DNA of 50,234 nt from an uncultured Sphingomonadaceae bacterium (GCA_903871605.1 CAIQHF010000027.1:1-50234); one strand, 5' to 3'; counted from the first letter of the stretch, positions 25,500 to 34,359 are shown. Notes: generated from the letters alone by a model not told the origin. A program made the numbers and translations.

Positions 25500-26180
25500 T
25501 CAGCTTAGCGCGTCGATGTCGGCGAGGACGTCGGCGAGCGGACGGACATCGGCATATTTATACGCCATGTCGAAAAGATTGACCGCGTGCGCGACGGGGC
25601 TGCGATCATAGACGCATTCCTCGGGCACGGTGACCTTGAAGTTGTAGGCGAAGCCGTCGACCACGCTGCCGCGCACGCAGCCGCTGGTCGTGCAGCCGGT
25701 GACGACCAGGCTGTCCGCGCCGGCATCGATCAGATAGCTGGCCAGTGGCGTGCCGAAGAAGGCGCTAGGGTGCTTCTTGGGAAGCAGCACGTCGCCGGGC
25801 GAGGGCGACAGCGCCTCGACGAAACGATAGCCTTCGGCCGCGATCGTCATCAACTCGGGCACCTTCTCGGCGAGCCGTCCGCGATCGAACGCCTCCTTGG
25901 GCGCGACATGGGGGTAGAAGACGGGCAATCCCTTCTCGCGGAACTTGGCGAGCAGCGGCCGGATGTGGCGCACGGCGTCCCAGCCGGTGTCGCCGCAGCT
26001 CGTCTTATATTCCTTGATCGACTCCCAGAACGGCGCCTCGCGCGTGCCGATGGTGCGATACTGGACGTCGATGATCAGCAGCGCCGGGCGCTTGCCCATC
26101 CCGCTCGGCCGGCCGAAGCCGGCGGCGCGGTAGCGTCGCTCCTCTTCCTCGCTGACGATGCCGGTCCACGGGCGGTTCAT
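25500..26180 (-). CDS. Isochorismatase-family cysteine hydrolase (N-carbamoylsarcosine amidase-like)
   Basis: A 226-residue hydrolase. The catalytic triad of the family is present: Asp38 in LLIIDVQ, Lys135/136 in LLPKKHPSAFFGT, and the nucleophile Cys168 in TTSGCVR. The SAFFGTPL and GCTTSGCVR forms match the N-carbamoylsarcosine amidohydrolase / maleamate amidase / ureidoacrylate branch rather than true isochorismatases; these release ammonia (and CO2) from amide or carbamoyl groups. It overlaps the upstream lyase gene by four bases (26177-26180) and precedes the small protein by 13 bases. It could act after ring opening by the amidohydrolase and HyuAB encoded divergently. A diverged second enzyme is at 33676. 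Confidence 0.9.
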   Translation of the reverse strand: MNRPWTGIVSEEEERRYRAAGFGRPSGMGKRPALLIIDVQYRTIGTREAPFWESIKEYKTSCGDTGWDAVRHIRPLLAKFREKGLPVFYPHVAPKEAFDRGRLAEKVPELMTIAAEGYRFVEALSPSPGDVLLPKKHPSAFFGTPLASYLIDAGADSLVVTGCTTSGCVRGSVVDGFAYNFKVTVPEECVYDRSPVAHAVNLFDMAYKYADVRPLADVLADIDALS

Positions 26181-27049
26181 CGCGCGGGCCCGCCCTCATA
26201 TTTCAGACGCAGCGCATCATATTCCGGTGTGCGGACCATCCGCTGGCGCTCGACGAATCCGGCAAGGCGATCGTGCACCGCGGCCAGCGAACCGGTCGCG
26301 TGGAGGCTGCCCAGCACGTCCTGCATCCCGGCAACCGCGGCCTGCAGCGCGGCGTTGGCGTAGAGGATGAGCTTGTAGCCCATCGCATCGAATTCCGCTG
26401 CCGAGAAGGCGGGGGTCTTTCCGCCGAACACGATGTTGATGAGATGCGGCAGCGCGTTCCGTGCCGGTGCGTCGCGCATCTGCGCCTCGGTGGTGAGTGC
26501 TTCGACGAACAGGATGTCGGCGCCCGCCTCGGCATAGGCGGCCGCACGGTCGATCGCGGCGTCATAGCCTTCGATCGCACAGGCGTCGGTACGCGCGATG
26601 ATCAGCGTGGCCTCGTTGCGCCGTGCGTCGCAGGCGGCACGGATCTTGCCGATCATCTCGGCCGCCGGCACGACCTCCTTGCCCTCGAAATGCCCGCAAC
26701 GCTTGGGGAAGACCTGGTCCTCGAGCTGGATCGCCGCCGCGCCGGCGGCCTCGAGCCGCTTGACGGCGTGGTAGCAGCTGACGGAATTGCCGTAGCCCGT
26801 GTCGGCGTCGACGACCAGCGGGAGGTCCACCACGGCCGCGATGCGTTCGACCGCGCCGGCCATGTCGGTGAGGTTGAGGATGCCGATGTCGGGGAGCCCC
26901 AATTCGGTATTCGCGACACCCGCGCCGGTGACGTAGAGCGCTTCGTAGCCGATATCCTCGGCGACACGCGCGGCCAGCGGGTTGGCGACGCCGGGCAGCA
27001 ACAGGGCCCGGCCCTGGGTGATACGGTCCCTGAATCGAAGCCTGTCCAT
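26177..27049 (-). CDS. Isocitrate lyase/PEP mutase-family carbon-carbon lyase
   Basis: A 290-residue TIM-barrel enzyme. DADTGYG (81-87) holds metal-binding Asp residues, and QVFPKRCGHFEGK (K116-H120) contains the KRCGH catalytic Cys loop that marks lyases such as 2-methylisocitrate lyase and 2,3-dimethylmalate lyase, as opposed to PEP mutases. ARTDA and VEALT are also in place. The expected reaction is Mg-dependent aldol-type cleavage of a 2-hydroxy-dicarboxylate or tricarboxylate to pyruvate or glyoxylate plus a dicarboxylate. AGGAG lies just upstream of ATG 27049. It is the first gene of the minus operon, so the final cleavage into central metabolites may be made here. Confidence 0.9.
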   Translation of the reverse strand: MDRLRFRDRITQGRALLLPGVANPLAARVAEDIGYEALYVTGAGVANTELGLPDIGILNLTDMAGAVERIAAVVDLPLVVDADTGYGNSVSCYHAVKRLEAAGAAAIQLEDQVFPKRCGHFEGKEVVPAAEMIGKIRAACDARRNEATLIIARTDACAIEGYDAAIDRAAAYAEAGADILFVEALTTEAQMRDAPARNALPHLINIVFGGKTPAFSAAEFDAMGYKLILYANAALQAAVAGMQDVLGSLHATGSLAAVHDRLAGFVERQRMVRTPEYDALRLKYEGGPAR

Positions 27050-27173
27050 AACGCTCCTGCCGTTTTTTTCCGGTTTAGCCGCCGCACCGTCGTCCGCCAG
27101 CGGAAGGCGACGCCTAGCCGCCAGGCGAACAGCGCGGCGAAACGTCCGGCGATATCGGTGCGGCGACGGCAAT
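27050..27173. promoter_or_regulatory. Divergent promoter region between two catabolic units
   Basis: This 124-base gap separates the start of the eight-gene minus operon from the plus-strand GTPase-amidohydrolase unit and must hold both promoters. It contains a T7 run (27063-27069) and the short palindrome TCCGCCAGCGGA near 27101-27112, a candidate regulator site. No clear -35/-10 boxes were found. Confidence 0.45.
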
Positions 27174-28154
27174 ATGCCGCGCATGGCGCGTCGTATCACC
27201 GTCGACATTCTCACCGGCTTTCTCGGCAGCGGGAAGACGACCTTGCTCAACCGGCTGTTGGTGACGCCGGGCTTCGGCAATGTGGCCGTGGTCGTCAACG
27301 AACTCGGCGAGATCGGGCTCGATCATCTGCTCGTCGAGCAGCGGAGCGACCAGATCGCGCTGCTCGAAGGCGGCTGCCTGTGCTGCGCGGTCGTCGATTC
27401 GCTGCCCGAAACGCTGCTCGAGCTGTGCCGCAAGCGCGCCGGTGGCGAACTGCCCGCGTTCGATCGCATCGTGATCGAGACTACGGGTCTCGCCGATCCC
27501 GGTCCGATCGCGGAGGTCATCCGCCGAAGCCCGCTGCTCGCCCATTTTCTGGTGCCGGGCATCGTCGTGACCGCGCTCGATGCCTCGGGTCGCTGGGATG
27601 CGGTCGAGCGCCATCCCGAGGCGACGGCACAGCTGGTGCTGGCGGATCGCATCATCCTCACCAAGCTCGATCTGCGCGATGCGTGGGACGAGACGGACGA
27701 GCAGCGCCTGCGCGCGCTCAACCCGTTCGCGGAGATCGTGGACGCCTTCGCGATCGTCGCGGATTCGGGGCGGCTCGTCGCCCCCGTCCCGGCGCTCGCG
27801 CCACGCCCGCCGGCAGCGCCCGCGCGGCACAGCCACGGCGTCGAAGCGCAATATTTCGCGGTCGCGGGCGAGGTGACCCGCGCCGGGCTCGCCGCATTGG
27901 CCGGCGCCCTGGCACACCGCCTCGGCGTCCGCCTGCTGCGCTGCAAGGGCGTCCTCCGCGTCGCCGGGCGCGCGATTCTGGTGCAGGGCGTCGGCGCCCG
28001 CTTCCACTTCGCGGATGCGCCGGCGTCGGCCGTGTCGGCGCCAAGCGGGCTCACCTGCATCGTGCAGCACGTCCAGCCGGAAGAGATCGAGACACTGCTT
28101 CGCTGGCTGTTCGTACCAGAAGGCACGCAACCACCGGCCCCGGAGGATCTATGA
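27174..28154 (+). CDS. G3E-family P-loop GTPase (CobW/YjiA-like)
   Basis: A 326-residue GTPase. The P-loop GFLGSGKTT is at 15-23, the metal-binding CxCC motif is GGCLCC (Cys68, 70, 71), ETTGLADP is the switch II equivalent, and TKLD is the base-recognition motif; the C-terminal CobW_C domain follows, including RLLRCKGVLRV. G3E GTPases move or insert metal ions (Zn, Co, Ni). Its stop overlaps the start of the metallo-amidohydrolase gene (ATGA), so a role as the dedicated metallochaperone for that enzyme is a natural inference. ATG 27183 is an alternative start; neither has a strong Shine-Dalgarno. Confidence 0.9.
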   Translation: MPRMARRITVDILTGFLGSGKTTLLNRLLVTPGFGNVAVVVNELGEIGLDHLLVEQRSDQIALLEGGCLCCAVVDSLPETLLELCRKRAGGELPAFDRIVIETTGLADPGPIAEVIRRSPLLAHFLVPGIVVTALDASGRWDAVERHPEATAQLVLADRIILTKLDLRDAWDETDEQRLRALNPFAEIVDAFAIVADSGRLVAPVPALAPRPPAAPARHSHGVEAQYFAVAGEVTRAGLAALAGALAHRLGVRLLRCKGVLRVAGRAILVQGVGARFHFADAPASAVSAPSGLTCIVQHVQPEEIETLLRWLFVPEGTQPPAPEDL

Positions 28155-29536
28155 GCTTCGACCTGATCATCGCGAACGGCACGATCGTCGATCCCGTGAA
28201 CGGCGTCGCGCCCGGCGACATCGCGATCCGCGACGGCCGGATCGCGGCCCGGCTCGCGCCCGATAGCGGCGTCGGCGCACGCGAGACGATCGACGCTACC
28301 GGGCTGCATGTCTTCCCGGGGCTGATCGACACGCACGTCCATTTCGGCTTCGGCGAGCCGATCACCGAATATACGACCGAGACCATCTATGCCGCGCAAG
28401 GCGGCTTCACCTCGATCCTCGCCTATTTCCTGTCGAGCGAGTCGTATGACGACATCTTCGATACCGAATATGCCCACGCCGCGGCGCGCTCTCATGTCGA
28501 CTTCGGATTCCATTTCAGCGTCGCGAGCGAGCGCCATCTCGACGAACTGGGCGGCTACGCCGCCCGGTTCGGGGTGAATTCGTTCAAATATTTCATGAAC
28601 TTCAAGGGCGAGGAGGGGCGCTATCTCGGGCTCGACGGCACCGATGACGGTTATCTCTACGCCTTGCTCGAACGCGCCGCCGCGCTGGGCGACATCACGA
28701 TCGTCATCCACACCGAGAATATCGAACTGGTCAACCGCTTCCGCCGCGCGAGCATCGCCGGCGGCGGCTCGACGCTGCGCGACTGGAACCTGTCCAAGCC
28801 CGCCTTCACCGAGGCTGAGAGCACGGTGCGTGCGCTCGCCTTCGCCGAGCATCTCGGCGCGCGCATCTATATCCCGCATATCAGCACGCGGCTTGCGCTG
28901 GACGAGGTGCGGCGCTGGCGGGATCGGTACGACCGCGTCGTCGTCGAGACCTGCCCGCATTATCTGACCCACGATCTCGATGCCGACATCGGCAGCATCG
29001 GCAAGGCCAACCCGCCCTTTCGCAGCGCGGACGACGTCGCCGCGATGTGGGAAGGACTGGCCGACGGTGCGATCGACCTGGTCGCCTCGGACCATGTGCC
29101 GCGCAAGCGCGCGACGAAGGAGAAGCCGATCTGGTCCGCCTCGCAGGGCTTCCCGGGGACGGCGACGATCCTGCCGGTGTTGCTCGACACGGGCTATCAT
29201 CGCGGGCGTCTGTCGCTGCAGCGCATCGCGCAACTGCTCACCAGCAAACCTGCCGAAACGTTCGGGCTGCGCGGCAAGGGCAGTCTGTCGATCGGTTCGG
29301 ACGGGGATCTGACGTTGGTCGATCTCAATCGCGTGCGCGAGGTGAAGCCGGACGAGCTCGGCTCCTTCTCCGATTACAGCCTCTACGAGGGCTGGACGTT
29401 CAAAGGCTGGCCGGTGCGGACCATCCTGCGCGGCGAGACGATCATGGCGGACGGCGTCGTGACGGGCAGGGGAGGCTATGGCCGATATCTTGCGCGCGGC
29501 GCGGCCGCGCCGACCGCGCCGGTGCTGCAGCGATGA
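28151..29536 (+). CDS. Dihydropyrimidinase/hydantoinase-like metallo-amidohydrolase
   Basis: A 461-residue amidohydrolase-superfamily enzyme. The binuclear metal site is complete: H62 and H64 in DTHVHFG, Lys146 in NSFKYFMNF (the carboxylated bridging Lys), H187 in VIHTEN, H243 in PHIST and D314 in ASDHVP. Length and pattern match dihydropyrimidinase, D-hydantoinase and allantoinase, which open cyclic amides such as dihydrouracil, hydantoin or allantoin. It is translationally coupled to a G3E GTPase. HyuA and HyuB homologues, which also act on hydantoin-like rings but use ATP, begin 199 bases downstream, so two kinds of ring-opening enzyme sit side by side. Confidence 0.92.
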   Translation: MSFDLIIANGTIVDPVNGVAPGDIAIRDGRIAARLAPDSGVGARETIDATGLHVFPGLIDTHVHFGFGEPITEYTTETIYAAQGGFTSILAYFLSSESYDDIFDTEYAHAAARSHVDFGFHFSVASERHLDELGGYAARFGVNSFKYFMNFKGEEGRYLGLDGTDDGYLYALLERAAALGDITIVIHTENIELVNRFRRASIAGGGSTLRDWNLSKPAFTEAESTVRALAFAEHLGARIYIPHISTRLALDEVRRWRDRYDRVVVETCPHYLTHDLDADIGSIGKANPPFRSADDVAAMWEGLADGAIDLVASDHVPRKRATKEKPIWSASQGFPGTATILPVLLDTGYHRGRLSLQRIAQLLTSKPAETFGLRGKGSLSIGSDGDLTLVDLNRVREVKPDELGSFSDYSLYEGWTFKGWPVRTILRGETIMADGVVTGRGGYGRYLARGAAAPTAPVLQR

Positions 29537-29735
29537 GCGACGAGGCGGGCCGGGAAGGGGCGGCGGGCGAGATGCCGCGCCTCGCAGTCCGCTTCAGCGC
29601 CGCCTTTATCGCCTGCCGGACAGACGAATGTTCGCGTGACGGTCATCATCTCGCCGTGCGCTTGTTCCAAGAGGGCAGGCCGTCAAATTTCCGACCAAGC
29701 GGCCACTGATCGGCCAGACCCGAGGGCGAACACGA

Positions 29736-31784
29736 ATGGCATATCGTTTGGGCGTGGATGTGGGCGGGACCTTCACCGACCTGCTTCTGTTTGAGGCGAC
29801 ATCGGGCGATTTCTGGCGTCACAAGACCCCCTCGACGCCGCACGACAGCTCGGAAGGGATTTTGAACGGTGTCGAGGCGGTATGCGCAAAGGCCGGCATC
29901 GCCGCCTCCGAGATCGACTATTTCCTCCACGGCACCACGGTCGCCACCAATGCGGTGCTCGAGGGAAAGGGCGCGCGTGTCGGCCTCGTCACGACCCAGG
30001 GCTATCGCCAGGTGATGCAGATCGCGCGCAGCTTCGTGCCCGGCGGGCTGGCCGGCTGGATCGTCTGGCCGAAGCCCGAGCCGCTGGCGAGGCTCGAGGA
30101 CACGGTCGAGATCAAGGGCCGCATCGACGCGCGCGGGCGGGAGCTTCATCCGATCGACGAGGCGGACATCCGCGCGCAGCTCGCGCATCTCAAGACGCGC
30201 GGCATCGAGGCGCTGACCGTCAGCCTGATGAACGCCTATCTCAACGGCGCGCACGAGCAGCGCGTCGCCGAACTCGCCGCCGAGATCCTGCCGGACATCC
30301 CGATTTCGCTCAGCCACGTCGTGCTCCCCGAGATGCAGGAATATGAGCGTACGCTGACCACCGTCGCCAATGCCGCGGTGCGGCCCGTCGTCGGCCGCTA
30401 TGTCCGTAATTTGCGCGGCAAGCTCGAGCAGATCGAGATGCAGGGGCGGCTGTCGCTGCTGCGTTCGGACGGCGGGCTGATGTCGTCGCAGAAGGCCGAG
30501 GAGCAGCCGGTCTCCTTGCTGATGTCCGGCCCGGCAGGCGGCGTCACCGGCGCGCTGTGGGTGGCCAAGAACGCCGGGCTCAAGAACATATTGACGCTCG
30601 ACGTCGGGGGAACGTCGACCGACGTCGCGCTGATCGAGAATGGCGAGGCGCGCCGCGTCCGCACCACCGAGGTCGGTCACCTCTCGGTGCGCGCCTCCGC
30701 GCTCGACGTGAAGACGGTGGGCGCGGGCGGCGGATCGATCGCCTATGTGCCCGAGCTCACCAAAGCGCTGCGCGTGGGCCCGCAATCGGCCGGCGCGGTG
30801 CCGGGGCCGGTCGCCTACGGCAAGGGCGGCACGCTGCCGACCGTCACCGACGCCAATGTCGTGCTCGGCTATCTCCCCGAAAACCTGCTCGGCGGCACCT
30901 TCAAGCTCGATCGCGAGGGTGCCAAGCGCGCGGTGCAGACGATCGCGGATGCGCTGGGCATCGAGCTGATGACGGCGGCGCGCGGCATCATCGACATCGT
31001 CAACGAGAATATGTTCGGTGCGCTGCGGATGATCTCGGTGCAGCAGGGCTATGATCCGCGCGACTTCGCGCTGATGGGGTTCGGGGGCGCGGGGCCGCTC
31101 CACGTCAACGCGGTCGCCCGGCTGATGGGCAGCTATCCGGCGGTGTCGCCGGTTTCGCCCGGCGTGCTGTGCGCGCTGGGCGATGCGACGACGCGGATGC
31201 GCACCGAGACCGCGCGCTCGCTTTCGCGGCTGCGCTCGCAGACCACGCTCGAGGAGCTGACGACGTTGCTGGGCGAAATGGAGGCGCAGGTCCGCGCGAC
31301 GCTCGCCGCCGACGGCATCGCGCCCGAGCAGACCGTCACGACCTTCGAGATCGACATCCGCTATGCCGGCCAGGCGTTCGAGGTGCCGATGACGGTAACG
31401 CTCGCCGACCTCGCCGCCGGCGGGATCGACGGTCTCACCCGGCGCTTCGACGACGAACATCGCCGCCTGTTCACCTTCAACATGGATAGCGAGCACGAGC
31501 TGGTGAACCTGCGCGCGGTCGCGATGGGGGCGGCGCTCGAACTGCCCTCGCCCGAGCTGCCACGCGGCGACGGCGATCCGATCGCCGCCAAGGTCCGAGA
31601 CCACGAGCTGTGGATGGATGGCGCGTCGCAGGCCGGCGCGATCTACGACCGCGCATTGCTCAAGGCGGGCGACGTCATCCGCGGCCCCGCCATCGTCACC
31701 GAGATGGATTCGACGACGCTGATCGAGACGCGCCACATCGGCACGGTCGACAGCTTCGGCAACATCCTGATCACCCCCGCCTGA
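29736..31784 (+). CDS. hyuA: Hydantoinase/oxoprolinase-family subunit A (HyuA-like)
   Basis: A 682-residue ATP-dependent subunit. The N-terminus YRLGVDVGGTFTDLLLFE carries the phosphate-binding loop of the hydantoinase A/oxoprolinase N-terminal and ASKHA-like fold; FLHGTTVATNAVLEGKG, LSHVVLPEMQEYERT, LSGPAGGV-like LLMSGPAGGVTGA and TLDVGGTSTDVALIE follow in the usual order. Together with HyuB these enzymes use ATP to activate and open 5-oxoproline, N-methylhydantoin or hydantoins, or carboxylate acetone-like compounds. The HyuB gene starts 20 bases after its stop. The first 200 bases upstream are non-coding and may hold its own promoter. The symbol denotes family, not proven substrate. Confidence 0.93.
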   Translation: MAYRLGVDVGGTFTDLLLFEATSGDFWRHKTPSTPHDSSEGILNGVEAVCAKAGIAASEIDYFLHGTTVATNAVLEGKGARVGLVTTQGYRQVMQIARSFVPGGLAGWIVWPKPEPLARLEDTVEIKGRIDARGRELHPIDEADIRAQLAHLKTRGIEALTVSLMNAYLNGAHEQRVAELAAEILPDIPISLSHVVLPEMQEYERTLTTVANAAVRPVVGRYVRNLRGKLEQIEMQGRLSLLRSDGGLMSSQKAEEQPVSLLMSGPAGGVTGALWVAKNAGLKNILTLDVGGTSTDVALIENGEARRVRTTEVGHLSVRASALDVKTVGAGGGSIAYVPELTKALRVGPQSAGAVPGPVAYGKGGTLPTVTDANVVLGYLPENLLGGTFKLDREGAKRAVQTIADALGIELMTAARGIIDIVNENMFGALRMISVQQGYDPRDFALMGFGGAGPLHVNAVARLMGSYPAVSPVSPGVLCALGDATTRMRTETARSLSRLRSQTTLEELTTLLGEMEAQVRATLAADGIAPEQTVTTFEIDIRYAGQAFEVPMTVTLADLAAGGIDGLTRRFDDEHRRLFTFNMDSEHELVNLRAVAMGAALELPSPELPRGDGDPIAAKVRDHELWMDGASQAGAIYDRALLKAGDVIRGPAIVTEMDSTTLIETRHIGTVDSFGNILITPA

Positions 31785-31804
31785 TTCGCGAGAGAGAGAC
31801 CGCC

Positions 31805-33679
31805 ATGAGCGCCCGCATCCTCCAATCGAACGAGACGCCCTTTGCGGCGGTGGATCTCGATCCGATCACGCTCGACATCATCGAGAATGCACTGCGCAAC
31901 GCGCGCAACGAGATGGACGCGACGCTGGTCCGCACAGCGATGTCGCCGGGCATCCGCGAGCAGGGCGACGCCTTTCCGCTGATCGCCGACCACAAGGGCC
32001 GCATGATCGTCGGCCAGTTCGGCTCGTACATCGGCCCGTTCCTCGAGGGCTATGACGGCACCGTCGAGGAGGGCGACATGATCATGCTGTCCGATCCCTA
32101 TTCGGTCGGCGGCGCGGTCAGCCATTGCAACGACTGGCTGGTGCTGCTGCCGGTGTTCAAGGACGGCCGGCTGATCGCCTACACCTCGATGTTCGGGCAC
32201 CAGTCGGACATCGGCGGCAAGGTCGCGGGGTCGATGCCGATCGACGCGACCACGATCTTCCAGGAGGGCGTGCGCATCCCGCCGATCAAGATCTGGAAGG
32301 CGGGCCAGTATAATGAGGATGTCGTCCGCCTGATCATGCACCAGGTCCGCACCCCCGAATGGTGCAAGGCCGATCTCAACGCGCTGATCGCCTCGTGCCG
32401 GGTCGCGGCGCGCCGCGTCGTCGAGATGGCCGAGCGGTTCGGCGACGACGTGTTCGTCTCGGCCTGCGAGAATCTCCTCGCGCGCAACCACCGCGCGATG
32501 GCGAGCCTGATCGACACCGCGATCGGCGAGGAGAAAGTCAGCTTCGAGGATTATATCTGCGACGACGGCATGGGCTACGGCCCCTACAAGATCAAATGCA
32601 CGATGTGGCGCGAGAATGGCCGCGTCGTGCTCGATTTCGCCGGCACCGATCCGCAGAGCAAGGCGTCGATCAACTTCTTCCTCAACGAGAACATGATGCG
32701 GATGTTCTTCGGCATCTACATGATCATGGTCTTCGACCCGCAGATCCTGTTCAATGACGGCTATTACGACCTGATTGACGTGCGCATCCCCGAGGGCTCG
32801 CTGCTCAAGCCCCGCTTCCCGGCGGCGCTGTCGGGGCGCACCCACGCGCTCGGCCGGATGTTCGACATCCTGGGCGGTCTGCTCGGCCAGAAGACGCCCG
32901 AATTCCTGACAGCGGCGGGCTTCTCGTCGTCGCCGCACCTCTTCTATTCGGGCACCGACAGCAAGGGCGAGTATTTCCAGCTCTTCCAGATCGGCTTCGG
33001 CGGCATTCCCGGCCGTCCGCTCGGCGACGGCCCCGACGGCCATTCGCTCTTCCCCAACTTCACCAACGTTCCCAACGAGTTCCTCGAGCGCTATTTCCCC
33101 CTGATCGTCGAGCGCTACGAGACGGTGGCGGATTCGGGCGGAGCGGGCCTGCACCGTGGCGGCAACGGCATCGAAATGGTCTATCGCTTCCTCGAGCCCG
33201 GACTGATCGCGATCCACGACGATCGCTGGTTCACCTACCCCTGGGGTGTCAACGGCGGCGCGCCGGGTGCCCGCGCGCGCAAGATCCTCGTCAAGGCGGA
33301 CGGCACCGAGACGATCGTCGGCAACAAGGTCGAGGACATAGCGGTCGAGGCCGGCGACGTGCTGCACTTCGTCACCTGGGGCGGCGGCGGCTGGGGCGAT
33401 CCGCTGGAGCGCGACCCGGCGCTCGTCGCGCACGAGATCGTCCAGGGCCTCGTCACCGTGAAAGGCGCGCGGGCCTATGGCGTCGTGATCGTCGACGGAG
33501 AGGTCGATTCCGCGGCGACCGAGGCGTTGCGTGCGGCGATCCGGGCGGAGCGGGGCCCGGTGCAGACTTTCGATTTCGGTCCCGACATCGAGACGCTGCG
33601 CGCCAATTGCGAGCGGGAGACGGGGCGCCCTGCGCCGGTCCAGCCGGTATGGGCCCATTATGCGGCGGCTGCGGAATGA
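31805..33679 (+). CDS. hyuB: Hydantoinase/oxoprolinase-family subunit B (HyuB-like)
   Basis: A 624-residue partner of HyuA. Family features visible are LDIIENALRNARNEMDATLVRTAMSP near the start, GDMIMLSDPYSVGGAVSHCND, and the Gly-rich DSGGAGLHRGGNGIEMVYRF and GGGGWGDP near the end. ATG 31805 is chosen because GAGAGAGA lies before it and the family begins close to ILQSNETP; earlier in-frame codons overlap HyuA. The last four bases overlap the isochorismatase-type hydrolase start. Known relatives form A2B2-type or larger complexes that hydrolyse N-methylhydantoin to N-carbamoylsarcosine, exactly the product type that the next gene's family would use. Confidence 0.93.
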   Translation: MSARILQSNETPFAAVDLDPITLDIIENALRNARNEMDATLVRTAMSPGIREQGDAFPLIADHKGRMIVGQFGSYIGPFLEGYDGTVEEGDMIMLSDPYSVGGAVSHCNDWLVLLPVFKDGRLIAYTSMFGHQSDIGGKVAGSMPIDATTIFQEGVRIPPIKIWKAGQYNEDVVRLIMHQVRTPEWCKADLNALIASCRVAARRVVEMAERFGDDVFVSACENLLARNHRAMASLIDTAIGEEKVSFEDYICDDGMGYGPYKIKCTMWRENGRVVLDFAGTDPQSKASINFFLNENMMRMFFGIYMIMVFDPQILFNDGYYDLIDVRIPEGSLLKPRFPAALSGRTHALGRMFDILGGLLGQKTPEFLTAAGFSSSPHLFYSGTDSKGEYFQLFQIGFGGIPGRPLGDGPDGHSLFPNFTNVPNEFLERYFPLIVERYETVADSGGAGLHRGGNGIEMVYRFLEPGLIAIHDDRWFTYPWGVNGGAPGARARKILVKADGTETIVGNKVEDIAVEAGDVLHFVTWGGGGWGDPLERDPALVAHEIVQGLVTVKGARAYGVVIVDGEVDSAATEALRAAIRAERGPVQTFDFGPDIETLRANCERETGRPAPVQPVWAHYAAAAE

Positions 33680-34302
33680 GCGATCTCGACCGCGATTACG
33701 CCGCGGCCTTCGGCGGCTCGTTGCCCTTCGGCGAGCGCCCGGCGCTGCTTCTGGTCGACGTCGTGACGGCCTATCTGACGCCGGGCTCGTCGCTGTACGA
33801 CCCGCGCTTCGAGATCGCGCTCGCCGCGTGTGAACGGTTGACCGCCGCTTGCCGGGCATCGGGGGTTCCGGTGATCTTCACCAACGTCTCCTACCGCGCT
33901 GGCGGCATCGACGGTGGCCTCTTCTACCGTAAGGTACCCGCGCTCTCGGCTTTCCTCGAGGGCAGCGCCGGCGGCGCCTTCCCGTCGAGCCTGCAGCCCG
34001 CGCTGGGCGAGGTCGTGGTGACGAAGCAATATGCCTCGGCCTTCTTCGGCACTTCGCTCGCCGCAACGCTCACCGCGATGCGGATCGACACGCTGTTGGT
34101 CACGGGCTTCTCGACGTCCGGCTGTGTACGCGCCAGCGCGGTCGACGCGCTGCAAAGCGGTTTCGCACCGTTCGTGGTCGCCGACGCGTGCGGCGATCGC
34201 CACGCCGCGCCGCACGACGCCAATCTGTTCGATCTCTCGAAGAAATATGCCGAGGTGGTGAGCGAGGCGGAGGCACTCGTGCTGTTGGCGCGCCGGCGCT
34301 GA
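33676..34302 (+). CDS. Isochorismatase-family cysteine hydrolase (N-carbamoylsarcosine amidase-like)
   Basis: A 208-residue hydrolase with Asp28 (LLLVDVV), Lys117 (VTKQYASAFFGTSL) and Cys150 (FSTSGCVR). It is overlapped by HyuB (ATGA at 33676-33679). In the creatinine/N-methylhydantoin pathway, HyuAB forms N-carbamoylsarcosine and an isochorismatase-fold amidase splits it to sarcosine, ammonia and CO2; this gene order reproduces that pair. It is clearly related to, but diverged from, the enzyme at 25500, which is longer at the N-terminus, so the two probably act on different intermediates. Confidence 0.92.
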   Translation: MSDLDRDYAAAFGGSLPFGERPALLLVDVVTAYLTPGSSLYDPRFEIALAACERLTAACRASGVPVIFTNVSYRAGGIDGGLFYRKVPALSAFLEGSAGGAFPSSLQPALGEVVVTKQYASAFFGTSLAATLTAMRIDTLLVTGFSTSGCVRASAVDALQSGFAPFVVADACGDRHAAPHDANLFDLSKKYAEVVSEAEALVLLARRR

Positions 34303-34359
34303 TCCTATCGTGGCACGCCAGTACGGCCGATGCGCAGCAGGCGCGCGGGCGCGCGATCG

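Noticed and set aside
29533-29709. 58-residue open frame overlapping the amidohydrolase stop (ATGA)
   Set aside because: It mimics the coupling style of the locus, but composition is not convincing, no homologous pattern is known, and it lies mostly in the likely HyuA leader region. Left unannotated.
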